From assembly GCA_949502025.1 (NCBI GenBank), contig CATBCG010000030.1, forward strand, positions 51,773-115,772: a DNA stretch of 64,000 bases, in the 5' to 3' direction. A program made the translations under genes and the position numbers. Positions 42,942-51,151 of this stretch are shown here, piece by piece. Positions within the stretch are counted from its first letter, which is position 1; each line of letters starts with the position of its first letter. Source of the stretch: MGBC131033 sp910585655 (GTDB taxonomy: Bacteria; Bacillota; Clostridia; Lachnospirales; Lachnospiraceae). The notes beneath the pieces were generated by a model, which saw nothing but the letters and a program-made list of their open reading frames with translations, ran no database searches and was not told where the DNA came from.

Positions 42942-43453
42942 TAGTCTCCCTTTCCTTTCTCCCGTATCACATAGTGAACTGACTGTCGTAAACGACCTGT
43001 ATCTATGAGTGGAGCATCTGATTTTTTCCCTTTTACATAAACTGGCTTGCCAGACCTCTTATTTTTCATCCATCCACCATGTACGGTAATCGCCGCATTT
43101 TTCTGGAAATTCCCATGTCGGATTTCCTCTTGAATCAGCCCGGCTTGGAACGCTCCCAGTCCCTCCAATGCTCCTTCCAGTGGGATACCTTTTAACAGCT
43201 TTTCTGCTGTAAGCTTAACCAATTCCTGGATTTCTCCTACATGATTATCCACGCTGTCCCGGATAAAAGGTCGGGATGGGATAGTTTCTGTCCCCAGTTC
43301 ATTCCACATCGCCACATCCAGCACACTGGTTCCGTCTGGATATTTCTCTCCTTCCTGGATGCCGACGGCTACTTCCAGCTTTCCCAGTTCCTCCAGCATT
43401 TTTTTCAATTTCTTCCCATCTGCTGTGACGGTTTCTTTTATCCTAACTCCCAT
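42941..43453 (-). CDS. HK97 gp10-like head-tail joining protein
   Basis: About 170 residues. It begins MGVRIKETVTADGKKLKKML and has the group's KYPDGTSVLDVAMWNELGTE and IPSRPFIRDSVDNH region, found in gp10-like/virion-morphogenesis proteins that join head and tail. The end APLIDTGRLRQSVHYVIREK is also typical. It overlaps the preceding gene by 11 bases. The start at 43453 is chosen over 43462 by position of the ribosome site. Confidence 0.8.
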   Translation of the reverse strand: MGVRIKETVTADGKKLKKMLEELGKLEVAVGIQEGEKYPDGTSVLDVAMWNELGTETIPSRPFIRDSVDNHVGEIQELVKLTAEKLLKGIPLEGALEGLGAFQAGLIQEEIRHGNFQKNAAITVHGGWMKNKRSGKPVYVKGKKSDAPLIDTGRLRQSVHYVIREKGKGD

Positions 43454-43835
43454 CCCGAACACCTCCCGCTGCTATAATACTTATCGTGCAACGCCTTCTT
43501 AGCTGAAGGAACTGCATTCCATACACTGTAAGACCATACTCGGAATCTAAGGCAGTATTTCCGGCCTGACTGTTAGAGAAAGACACGGAAGTTTTCCCTT
43601 CTGAAACCGAAGAAATCCCTATCGTATCCCCGACTGTTCCCAGCCCGTTCTGCTTCCCCAGTCCAGCTAATTTCATTTTATGGGCTGTTAGGTAAGCAAG
43701 CGCCTGTTGATAGAACTTTCCGAATCTCTTTTTACCGACTAACGGCTCTGCCAGGGTCAAAAATACTTTTATTGTATCTTCTTCCACCTCTGAAAACTCG
43801 GTCATGGTAGCCCGTATCAGTTCCAATGCTTCCAT
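43443..43835 (-). CDS. Head completion protein (DUF4054 type)
   Basis: A 130-residue protein with the DUF4054 pattern: FSEVEEDTIKVFLTLAEPLV and FGKFYQQALAYLTAHKMKLA, then VGDTIGISSVSEGKTSVSFS and DSEYGLTVYGMQFLQLRRRC. These head-tail adaptor proteins bind the portal. It lies between the unknown 138-residue protein and the gp10-like gene, as in related phages. Confidence 0.88.
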   Translation of the reverse strand: MEALELIRATMTEFSEVEEDTIKVFLTLAEPLVGKKRFGKFYQQALAYLTAHKMKLAGLGKQNGLGTVGDTIGISSVSEGKTSVSFSNSQAGNTALDSEYGLTVYGMQFLQLRRRCTISIIAAGGVRDGS

Positions 43836-43846
43836 AGCCCACCACC

Positions 43847-44263
43847 TTACTGTCCAATGGCTTCCAGGATTTTTTCTTTCAACACATCCAAGGTATCATC
43901 ATCGGCTACTTCCAGCCCCATCCCTGCCGCCTTGGTCAATAACTCTGGCTTTTTCATGGCTCTGATTGCTTTTATTTTGTTCTCTTTTTCCATCTTTTCC
44001 GCCGCCTCCTGCCCAGCAGCCTTTTCCTGCAGCTTTTTATACTGGGCGACTGCCTCTTCTGCAATCCTGCGCCGTTCCAAATCACTGATACCGCCTGCTG
44101 CCACGGCAACATCCATCTTCCCGTCAGCTAACACCCCATTTTCCATATATCTGATGATAGAAGGATGAGTTTCATAGCCCTCCGGCAGCTCCATTCGGTA
44201 TCCTGGGAGCAGTGGCTCCCCCTGAATACCGATAATTTTTCTTGATTTATTGATAACTTCCAT
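43847..44263 (-). CDS. Phage head-region protein, unknown function
   Basis: A 138-residue protein. ATG at 44263 with GAGGAGG is chosen. The front (MEVINKSRKIIGIQGEPLLP, YRMELPEGYETHPSIIRYME) is beta-rich; the rest is a charged coiled coil (LERRRIAEEAVAQYKKLQEK) with a small SAP/LEM-like helix end (KKPELLTKAAGMGLEVADDD). The pattern is that of the small gene placed after the capsid gene in DUF2184-capsid phages. The C-terminal helices could bind DNA. Confidence 0.7.
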   Translation of the reverse strand: MEVINKSRKIIGIQGEPLLPGYRMELPEGYETHPSIIRYMENGVLADGKMDVAVAAGGISDLERRRIAEEAVAQYKKLQEKAAGQEAAEKMEKENKIKAIRAMKKPELLTKAAGMGLEVADDDTLDVLKEKILEAIGQ

Positions 44264-44274
44264 CTGATACCTCC

Positions 44275-45306
44275 TCAAATTCCATACGCTAGCAGCATAG
44301 ACAACGGATAATAAATAATCAGACCTGCCGTTCTCGCTTCACAAGGCACTTCAGTCTCTAGCTTCGTCACCTGGAGCGGGTACTGGTAAAATGGCATCGG
44401 AATCTCCAAACTGAATTTTTCTTCATCCTTCGTATACAGAAAAGCCACACTCTTCCCACTTGTATTGATATCCGTTGCCGTATCCTGCAATTCCGGCATG
44501 GACTCAAAATTTTTCAGATAAGGTGCGTTCTTTTTAATAAAGCTTAGAATAGTAGTTTCCGTATCCGGAATCCTCCGGTTCGCCAGATCCATATAAATAT
44601 AGGATGGAAGTGCCAGAGTATCCGGTTTTTCCACGGACATCGTAATCTTATCAATAAACGTCTGCATTCCCGTGATATCCTCTAAAATCTGGTCTGCCGT
44701 TTTATACTTCCACTCTGTATGTGCTTTTGCTTCGGAATCTCCATTGCCCTTCACCATCACGGTAGACAGGGTGTAGATCGGGATATCGTTCCCTTCTGAA
44801 AAAATCCCGATCAGGTTATTCTCTTTATCTCCTGCAAAGGCAATCTTATTCACCACATAATCTGATGCCCTTCTGGCAGCGGATCCTTTCCTGGCGTCCA
44901 GGTTTTTTCCTGCCATCCGGGCAGCCCTCATCTCCTGCACGTTATATCCATAGCTATCACCAACGGATTTAATGCTGGCTGTATGGGCTTCTCCTTTCAC
45001 GTCAACCCGTGGGAGATCCGTCGCATAATTATTGATAATCGAAGCCATCCCAGTAATGTCATAGTTATAATAGGTAGTTGTCTCTGCCCCTTCTGGAACC
45101 TCAGACGTAATCGGAAAACACGCCAGAGCAGAAAGCTCCGGGTATTTTTTGTCATAGGTTTTCGCCTTTACATAGTCTAATTCACGGGCAAAGAATACCG
45201 TTGCCGATTCCGCACTGTCAAAACGCAATTCTTCACTTCCTGCCATCGACCGAATCAAAGGCGATCCTTTCAGCACACTGTAATCATCCATGTTAAACTC
45301 TTTCAT
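44275..45306 (-). CDS. Major capsid protein (DUF2184 type)
   Basis: A 343-residue HK97-fold capsid protein of the DUF2184 group. It has FFARELDYVKAKTYDKKYPE, LACFPITSEVPEGAETTTYY and DYVVNKIAFAGDKENNLIGI. The end TAGLIIYYPLSMLLAYGI is typical. It follows the cement protein and the protease/scaffold, the expected order of head genes. Confidence 0.93.
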   Translation of the reverse strand: MKEFNMDDYSVLKGSPLIRSMAGSEELRFDSAESATVFFARELDYVKAKTYDKKYPELSALACFPITSEVPEGAETTTYYNYDITGMASIINNYATDLPRVDVKGEAHTASIKSVGDSYGYNVQEMRAARMAGKNLDARKGSAARRASDYVVNKIAFAGDKENNLIGIFSEGNDIPIYTLSTVMVKGNGDSEAKAHTEWKYKTADQILEDITGMQTFIDKITMSVEKPDTLALPSYIYMDLANRRIPDTETTILSFIKKNAPYLKNFESMPELQDTATDINTSGKSVAFLYTKDEEKFSLEIPMPFYQYPLQVTKLETEVPCEARTAGLIIYYPLSMLLAYGI

Positions 45307-45336
45307 CCGTCAATCCCCTTTCTTCTCTCCTCTTTT

Positions 45337-45861
45337 TTATTGCCCGCCTGCTGCCGGTGTAGATACTGCCATGCGCCCCTGGTAAAACTCGGCATTGGCA
45401 ATCCCGTCATCCGTCTCTCCCAGAAAAACGGCGTTTACTGCTATTTTCGTAGCGGGATCGGTAGAGGTCGTAAAGCAACCTGCTTCCTCACCGTCCGTAA
45501 TCAGGTAAACGGCTTCTTTATAGGCAGGGACAGCCTTCTCACCAGTTTTTACCCATACACGACCATGCTGTAGGCAGCCTATGGTTCTTTTGTCCCCAAT
45601 CACTACCCTGTTTTCCATATCCATTTCTACCATAGCAGAATTATGAATCACTACGCCTTCAAAATCCTCTACCCCCGAGGATGCAGCCGGAAGCGTTACG
45701 TCTGTCCCTTTGTTTGTGCCGACTACAACGCCAACTCCAAACGATATCCCATTCCCCTCCGTCTGCCGGGTAGCTACCTCATGGGCGGATAAATCAAACA
45801 GCCCGCCCGGAACCCCTTTCGGGAAGCTAAAACCATACGTCGTCTGTACTGCCATTCCCAT
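45337..45861 (-). CDS. Structural cement/decoration protein (gp24-like)
   Basis: A 174-residue protein of the gp24/DUF2190-like cement group: VQTTYGFSFPKGVPGGLFDL, ATRQTEGNGISFGVGVVVGT and CLQHGRVWVKTGEKAVPAYK. These decorate and stabilise the capsid. The ATG at 45861 overlaps the stop of the upstream scaffold gene (TGATG), so translation is coupled. GTG at 45864 and ATG at 45855 are other options. Confidence 0.85.
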   Translation of the reverse strand: MGMAVQTTYGFSFPKGVPGGLFDLSAHEVATRQTEGNGISFGVGVVVGTNKGTDVTLPAASSGVEDFEGVVIHNSAMVEMDMENRVVIGDKRTIGCLQHGRVWVKTGEKAVPAYKEAVYLITDGEEAGCFTTSTDPATKIAVNAVFLGETDDGIANAEFYQGRMAVSTPAAGGQ

Positions 45862-46634
45862 CACTCTTTCCCTCCTATCATCCTTGTGATCATGCTTTTA
45901 CGAGCTGCGCTGGATCTGCTCTCCTCTCTGGAATCCTTGCGGAAGCTGCCAGCCGCCATGCTCTGGAACTGCCCGTCCGTGCTTTTCTTCTCCTGGTAGG
46001 ACTGCTTTGCAATGTCATAGGCAGCCGTAATATAGGCGTCGCTCTTCCCATCCAGGTTTATCTTCGAGTTGACCGCCCGGATAATACGCTTCCTGCCCTC
46101 CATGACCGGCAACCCTTCCATGCCATCCAGGTGCAGCTTGTCCGCCATACGGCATACGTCTAACCGCTCCTGGATGATTTTATCTACTGCATCCATGTTT
46201 ACCTTCTCCTCCTTTTCCTTGCCCCCTTCTGCTTCAGGAGCCGTTCCGCCCCTCTTTTCCGTCTGCTCTTTTTCTTCCTCCTGCCCTGGCTCCTCATCAC
46301 CATTCATGTCATGAGCCGCCTGGAGGCGGTCAATCTCCGCCAGAAGCAGGTCAATATCGGATTCCTGCTCTGCTATGACTTCCTCAGGAGCCATCCTGCT
46401 CCTGTCAGAATCCCTCTGCTTCCTATGCTCCCGGACTTGATTGGCAGGGCTCCTTCCAGCCTCCTCACTGCTCTCTGCTCCCTCTTCCGCCCCGTCCGTG
46501 CCGCTCCCCGTTGCCTGGTTTGCCGCCTGCTGGGCTTTGAACAATGCAACCGCCGCTTCCAGCTCTTCCGGGGAAAGATCTGCTCCTTCGCTTCCCTGGG
46601 TTTCCTGATAGCCTTTTGGATTTTCTTTTTCCAT
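45861..46634 (-). CDS. Nested scaffold protein from an internal start
   Basis: Inside the DUF2213 gene an in-frame ATG at 46634 (MEKENPKGYQETQGSEGADL) is preceded by GGAGGAAGG, a better ribosome site than that of the full-length start. It begins just where the protease domain ends. A product of 257 residues would be a pure scaffold, as with lambda Nu3 inside C. Confidence 0.65.
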   Translation of the reverse strand: MEKENPKGYQETQGSEGADLSPEELEAAVALFKAQQAANQATGSGTDGAEEGAESSEEAGRSPANQVREHRKQRDSDRSRMAPEEVIAEQESDIDLLLAEIDRLQAAHDMNGDEEPGQEEEKEQTEKRGGTAPEAEGGKEKEEKVNMDAVDKIIQERLDVCRMADKLHLDGMEGLPVMEGRKRIIRAVNSKINLDGKSDAYITAAYDIAKQSYQEKKSTDGQFQSMAAGSFRKDSREESRSSAARKSMITRMIGGKE

Positions 46635-47240
46635 CCTGTTCCTTCCTCCTTCTGGATTGTTTATACCAACATCCTTACGGTCAATATTCAGCCTGGCTGT
46701 CTCGCCTGCCCTTGCTTCACTGACTAACGCAAGATGGTTGATCTCAATATTTTTCTGGATACAGTCATACTGCTTCCCCTGGTAAACGCCTGGGGTTTCC
46801 TCTTTATCCACGCTATAGCCCAGGGACAGTTCCTTCAGTCCACAACGTTTCAGGGCGTTGGTATCGTGGATGATGATTTCACAACGGACATTTTCCCCGT
46901 CACGGAAGCCCTTGCCCATGATTGTCCCAATCTGCTCTTTATGGACGTTTTCCTTATCTACTTCCCCTGCGTCATGGGTAATAATGATAGGCTTACCCTT
47001 ATAGCTTTCTAAGGATTTTTCGTCAAATACGTCCTCTGGCAGCCGTAGTTCCCGGCGGATACTTCCGTCCTCGTTCTGATACTCAAAAATACCGCAGGTC
47101 GTTACAATCGGATGGTCTACTAGGTAGCCTTCTGCGGTATAATAGGTCTGGTCTACGGAAATGCTGTCTGCCTGTATGGCTTTTTTATGCTTATTTTTCT
47201 CCATTTCTCTATCTGCCTTTCTGTTTTTATCCGTCTGCAT
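45861..47240 (-). CDS. DUF2213 prohead protease with fused scaffold region
   Basis: A 459-residue protein. Residues 25-195 form the DUF2213 protease-like domain (TYYTAEGYLVDHPIVTTCGI, RLPEDVFDEKSLESYKGKPI, ITHDAGEVDKENVHKEQIGT, ELSLGYSVDKEETPG). The rest is a long, charged Glu/Gln-rich region that looks like a capsid scaffold and ends in a helical capsid-binding part. An internal start (46634) should give the scaffold alone. The gene lies between MuF and the cement gene. The protease active site cannot be fixed by eye. Confidence 0.88.
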   Translation of the reverse strand: MQTDKNRKADREMEKNKHKKAIQADSISVDQTYYTAEGYLVDHPIVTTCGIFEYQNEDGSIRRELRLPEDVFDEKSLESYKGKPIIITHDAGEVDKENVHKEQIGTIMGKGFRDGENVRCEIIIHDTNALKRCGLKELSLGYSVDKEETPGVYQGKQYDCIQKNIEINHLALVSEARAGETARLNIDRKDVGINNPEGGRNRMEKENPKGYQETQGSEGADLSPEELEAAVALFKAQQAANQATGSGTDGAEEGAESSEEAGRSPANQVREHRKQRDSDRSRMAPEEVIAEQESDIDLLLAEIDRLQAAHDMNGDEEPGQEEEKEQTEKRGGTAPEAEGGKEKEEKVNMDAVDKIIQERLDVCRMADKLHLDGMEGLPVMEGRKRIIRAVNSKINLDGKSDAYITAAYDIAKQSYQEKKSTDGQFQSMAAGSFRKDSREESRSSAARKSMITRMIGGKE

Positions 47241-47252
47241 AGCACTCTCCCC

Positions 47253-48182
47253 CTATACCGGCAAATCCAACGTAGTTATGTCCATGATGGGAATCGCGCA
47301 GCAGCGGCATTGATAATCCTGCCCTGGATGGCATTTACGCCCTTTTTCCGTTTCCGGCGGATCATCCCAGCGAAATGACCTCCCATCCAGCTTTCTATGA
47401 CTGTCCCTAACGCGCTTATCCCCTGACGTAGACCAGGTGTAACGTTCGATACCTGCCTCCTCCTGCTGGTGCTGGGTAATCGCTGCATTTAACTTCGCTG
47501 TTTGGTCTCTGGCAATCAACATCGCATGACGTTTATCCATTCCATACTGCTTCTGAATTTCCTTGATAATGTCTGTAGCCGTTTTTCCCTCCATGTAATT
47601 GTCATACACCAGTTCCTTCATCTTATCCAAAGAAACCTGTGGCACAGTGCGAATCAAGTCTACATTTTCAGACACCCATTGCTTTAGCAGTACCTGGTAA
47701 GCATCGCCGGAATAATAATCCTCCAACAAATCTATCCCAAAGGTCTTGTGGATTGTTTTTTTCCACTCCTTGACGGTCAATTTATGCCCAAGCCCTGCCA
47801 GAGCTTCTATTTTTCTCCTTAGCTCGAATGTTCCCAACGCCTGCTCCAGTTCTCCCCGGATGAGGCGAAATACCATACGAAGCCGCTGGAATGTATTGTC
47901 CAGACTGATGAAGCGGGATAGACGACGTTTCCGGTTATATTCCTTTTTAGAATCCATCTGAAGCTCTGGAACATCCTTTTCTGTCAGGATATCCTTCAGT
48001 TCCGGGAGATGCCTGACAATTACCTGTTTTTCCAGAGCCATGTAAGCGCTCGCAACCCGCATATACTCCCGTTCCATGCTGTCCGGGTACTTTGCCCGGT
48101 AGTTCGCCTGGACAACCTGCTGCCCCTTTGTTTTTTTCTTTAACTGCTCCTGGAGCAGTTTCTTCCGGAATTTATCCTCCAC
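47253..48182 (-). CDS. Phage head morphogenesis protein (Mu gpF/MuF type)
   Basis: A 309-residue minor head protein. GTG at 48182 with AGGAGGTG is chosen; the 29 codons upstream look non-coding. The MuF domain is at the C-terminal half: DKRHAMLIARDQTAKLNAAI, then RYTWSTSGDKRVRDSHRKLD and CHPGQDYQCRCCAIPIMDIT. MuF proteins enter the head with the portal and are often fused to toxins. Here the MuF protein has no extra domain; the toxin-like domain is on the portal protein instead. Confidence 0.9.
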   Translation of the reverse strand: MEDKFRKKLLQEQLKKKTKGQQVVQANYRAKYPDSMEREYMRVASAYMALEKQVIVRHLPELKDILTEKDVPELQMDSKKEYNRKRRLSRFISLDNTFQRLRMVFRLIRGELEQALGTFELRRKIEALAGLGHKLTVKEWKKTIHKTFGIDLLEDYYSGDAYQVLLKQWVSENVDLIRTVPQVSLDKMKELVYDNYMEGKTATDIIKEIQKQYGMDKRHAMLIARDQTAKLNAAITQHQQEEAGIERYTWSTSGDKRVRDSHRKLDGRSFRWDDPPETEKGRKCHPGQDYQCRCCAIPIMDITTLDLPV

Positions 48183-48290
48183 AACATCACCTCCTGGTTG
48201 CCAAAAAAGCCCTATAGCGCTTTTTATCCACACTATAAGGCAAAAGAAAAAAAGCCCTGCGTTTTGCAAGACTTTCTGTTAACTGATGAA

Positions 48291-48641
48291 TCAAATTTGA
48301 GTTACATATTCTTTTAAGTCAGCTTGTATCTTTGCTATCAATACTTCTTCTGGTAAAGAATCGTCATATAGGTCATCATCCTCAAAACGGTTTAATCGGG
48401 CTTCCTCCTCATTCTCTGCGTATTCAATTACATAAACGTCAGAAAAATGATCGACACGATAAAAACCACCATCGGACCCCTTATAACAAGTTTCTTTTCC
48501 AAAAGGGTACTCCATTTCAAACGGCTCAAATCCTAATCCTGCAAAGAATTTACTTTGATCTATTACCGTGCTGTCACCTTCCTTTAATCTTCTTTCAGAT
48601 TTCCGTCCATGCCATATTCTTTCCTTATCAAACAGAGGCAT
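48291..48641 (-). CDS. Candidate second immunity-type protein
   Basis: A 116-residue acidic protein (FFAGLGFEPFEMEYPFGKET, RVDHFSDVYVIEYAENEEEA, then NRFEDDDLYDDSLPEEVLIA). I know no named family. It overlaps the 77-residue gene by 14 bases and lies two genes after the portal-toxin fusion. Small acidic proteins in this place are often immunity proteins of toxins, as in polymorphic toxin loci. The basic first 27 residues may not be part of the real protein if translation starts later. Confidence 0.6.
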   Translation of the reverse strand: MPLFDKERIWHGRKSERRLKEGDSTVIDQSKFFAGLGFEPFEMEYPFGKETCYKGSDGGFYRVDHFSDVYVIEYAENEEEARLNRFEDDDLYDDSLPEEVLIAKIQADLKEYVTQI

Positions 48642-48861
48642 GTAACTGGGAATACTTTATATCAGCAATGGAGGTTGCTACTATACATCGTTGTGTTTCC
48701 TCATCCTCACCATCTGGTAAATCAAGCAGTTCATCTGCTTCAATATAAAAACATTTTTCCCTGACATCTGTCCACTCCTCTTTTGACATCTTTTCAATAT
48801 CTTTCTCGCAAAGTCCTAATTCTTCCTTTAAAAAATCCAGTTGCTCACTACTTAAATTCAT
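48628..48861 (-). CDS. Candidate immunity protein for the portal-borne toxin
   Basis: A 77-residue acidic helical protein (MNLSSEQLDFLKEELGLCEK, DIEKMSKEEWTDVREKCFYI, then SIADIKYSQLHA). Its ATG overlaps the stop of the portal fusion gene by four bases (ATGA), so it is made whenever the toxin-like domain is made. Small acidic proteins coupled in this way to toxin genes usually are immunity proteins. That role is inferred; I see no diagnostic motif. Confidence 0.65.
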   Translation of the reverse strand: MNLSSEQLDFLKEELGLCEKDIEKMSKEEWTDVREKCFYIEADELLDLPDGEDEETQRCIVATSIADIKYSQLHASV

Positions 48862-51137
48862 AGGTATCCCTCCAAATCAATTACGGTGATTATAACTCCT
48901 TCTTTTGATACAACTATTCTAGCTCTTTTATATTGATAACATTCCGCATCTGAGTGTTTGCTATTCCCTGGATAAGAAATAGTCGCATTACTTAAAAAAT
49001 CTCTTACTTCTTCAGGAGAAAATCTTCTCTCTTTCATACGATATGCAGCATGAGGTGTAACACTTTTTATAACTGTTCCTTTCATAGTGTTTATTCCTTT
49101 GATTACTTTACTATACTCCCTAGCAGCCTTATAGTCAACCGTTTTTGCCTTTTTCCTCTGTTTTTCCCCTTTGTTTTCTGAAGAAGATTTTGTCTTATCC
49201 CCTAAAGATGCCGGATGTCCTTTTACCACTTCTCCTTTTTCGTTAATCTGAACATGTTTCCCTTGTTTGGTCGTAATCCACTTATCATCATTCCTATAGC
49301 ATGGCTTAAACTGTTTCATCAGCTCCTGAACGGAAAGCTGAAACGGAAGAAATAAATCCTGCTTCAAAATATCAGAGACTGCTTCAAATCTTGCCTGTTC
49401 CATTTCAGAATTCAGGCAAACTGGCTCCCCAAAGAACTCCGTACACAAAAATACCTGAGACGAGCAGTATTCTGGCGACATTTCGGAAAGCATAGCAAAT
49501 GGAATAAGTTCCGCCACATAGATTCCAAATTCCTCCCTAGCTTCCCTGACTGCTGCCTCTTCTGGTCGCTCCCCCGGTTCGATATGTCCGCCTGGACCAC
49601 ATAGCAAACCACTATCTTTACGGTTCCCTACTAGAACTTTTCCATCTTTTATCACGAGAACCCCGCAACCAGTAGGGGCAGCAGCATCCATTTTTATGGC
49701 TTCCTTCCCTTGCCCCAGGTCAGGCTCTGCTGACAGGGCAGTACCAGACGTCTCCTCCGATTCTCCTTCTGTAAAAGGTTCCTGCAACTCTGTCCAATCT
49801 TCCCTTTCTTGAAGGATATCATTCACGGTAAACTCTCCGCCTTCTGCCAGCCGTTCCCTGACCTCTGAAGCATCAAGAGCCTGCATATCCACATATACCT
49901 GGGCTGCCTGTGCCTTTACCAGTTCTGTATCCGCTTTTACTTTTCCTACTTCTGCCTGTTCTTTTTCACTCAGGCTCCATAGCGGTTTAAACTCCAATTT
50001 AAACTCTGGGATTTCTTTCAGCTCACCTTTGTACTTCCCTACAGCCAGAATCACGTTAATCAGCGTCCCCAGGTTCCTTTTCAGGTTCAGTTTCTGAATT
50101 TTTCTGACAAAGGTATAGTAGTTTTCCATATCACCTTCCCCGGTAGCATTTTCCCCTGCCGGAGAACGCCCGAACAGCTTTGTCTGCGGAATATTCGTAA
50201 CAGCAGACAGCATATTGCAGGCTGCGTCAATAACGTCCTTGACTCCTGAAAAAGTTATCGTCTTATAGTCGTAATCCTCCCCGTTCGCGTCAATGGCTAT
50301 GCTGTTGATTAACCCCTTAGCCATATCAATGATCCGCAGCCGCCTTAATACAATATCTTCCCCTTCGTCTGTATCCAGAAGAGCAGCAAGACCATTCATT
50401 TTATAAATAGCTTGTATTGCCCGATCTAACAGTTTTACACCATTTCCATGTGATGTAACCGCCTCCTGCAAGGCTTTCTGTATCCTGACGTATTCCGGTA
50501 GACCAAAAAAACGGTATTCCGTCCGGGTACTGGACTGCGGCAGCTCCCCATTTTTAAAAAGCAGGCAGCGGCTCTCATGGACACGGAAAGCATGACCATA
50601 TACCGGGAATATATCATAAAATTCCGGCATCCCAAACTTTACCCTTCCTCCAGAACCTTTCCCCTCCCTGCTTTGTTTATAGATACTGTTATAATCTGGG
50701 GATATCAACGGTCTTTCAAATACAAGTAAATCATCAATTCCCCGAATTCTATCCCAATCCACCGGATCGGTCAGCTCCCCGCCGTCATCCATCACCATAA
50801 TGATTAACGCCCCACCGTACAGCCTGGCCCATTTCATGGCAGCAGAAGCCTTCTGTTCAAAATCCAGTTCTTCCAAAGAATCCTGAATAAATGCCTCAAT
50901 CCCTTCATCCGTAATCCCATAAGTAAAACCGCTGCTGGCTGCATCCTCCGCTGGTATGTCAATAATCTTGGAAAAAAGCCCGTTCTCCTCATAATTTAAA
51001 GTAAGCTCCATGTCCGTCACAGACCCTTCGCTTTGGAAGCGGTACTGCTCCGAGACGTCATCCCTGGTTCCATATTTATTCATCAGGTTGATATAGCCAT
51101 CCGCACGCACTTCCTTTTCCCGCTGTTCTTCCTCCAC
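48858..51137 (-). CDS. Portal protein (DUF1073) fused to NUDIX and a nuclease-toxin-like domain
   Basis: A 759-residue fusion. Residues 1-470 are a DUF1073 portal (GLFSKIIDIPAEDAASSGFT, RLYGGALIIMVMDD, NIPQTKLFGRSPAGENATGE). Residues about 490-605 are a NUDIX hydrolase with a perfect box: G517, E523, R531-E532, E535-E536 and G538. Residues 615-640 hold the KWITTKQGKHVQINEKGEVV linker seen before phage-borne toxins. Residues 690-759 resemble DUF4258/BECR nuclease toxins (TPHAAYRMKERRFSPEEV, then RARIVVSKEGVIITVIDLEG). A portal is the DNA gate of the head; a toxin carried on it could be placed in the virion. Terminase lies directly upstream. Two candidate immunity genes follow. Confidence 0.88.
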   Translation of the reverse strand: MEEEQREKEVRADGYINLMNKYGTRDDVSEQYRFQSEGSVTDMELTLNYEENGLFSKIIDIPAEDAASSGFTYGITDEGIEAFIQDSLEELDFEQKASAAMKWARLYGGALIIMVMDDGGELTDPVDWDRIRGIDDLLVFERPLISPDYNSIYKQSREGKGSGGRVKFGMPEFYDIFPVYGHAFRVHESRCLLFKNGELPQSSTRTEYRFFGLPEYVRIQKALQEAVTSHGNGVKLLDRAIQAIYKMNGLAALLDTDEGEDIVLRRLRIIDMAKGLINSIAIDANGEDYDYKTITFSGVKDVIDAACNMLSAVTNIPQTKLFGRSPAGENATGEGDMENYYTFVRKIQKLNLKRNLGTLINVILAVGKYKGELKEIPEFKLEFKPLWSLSEKEQAEVGKVKADTELVKAQAAQVYVDMQALDASEVRERLAEGGEFTVNDILQEREDWTELQEPFTEGESEETSGTALSAEPDLGQGKEAIKMDAAAPTGCGVLVIKDGKVLVGNRKDSGLLCGPGGHIEPGERPEEAAVREAREEFGIYVAELIPFAMLSEMSPEYCSSQVFLCTEFFGEPVCLNSEMEQARFEAVSDILKQDLFLPFQLSVQELMKQFKPCYRNDDKWITTKQGKHVQINEKGEVVKGHPASLGDKTKSSSENKGEKQRKKAKTVDYKAAREYSKVIKGINTMKGTVIKSVTPHAAYRMKERRFSPEEVRDFLSNATISYPGNSKHSDAECYQYKRARIVVSKEGVIITVIDLEGYL

Positions 51138-51151
51138 CCTATTACACCTCC

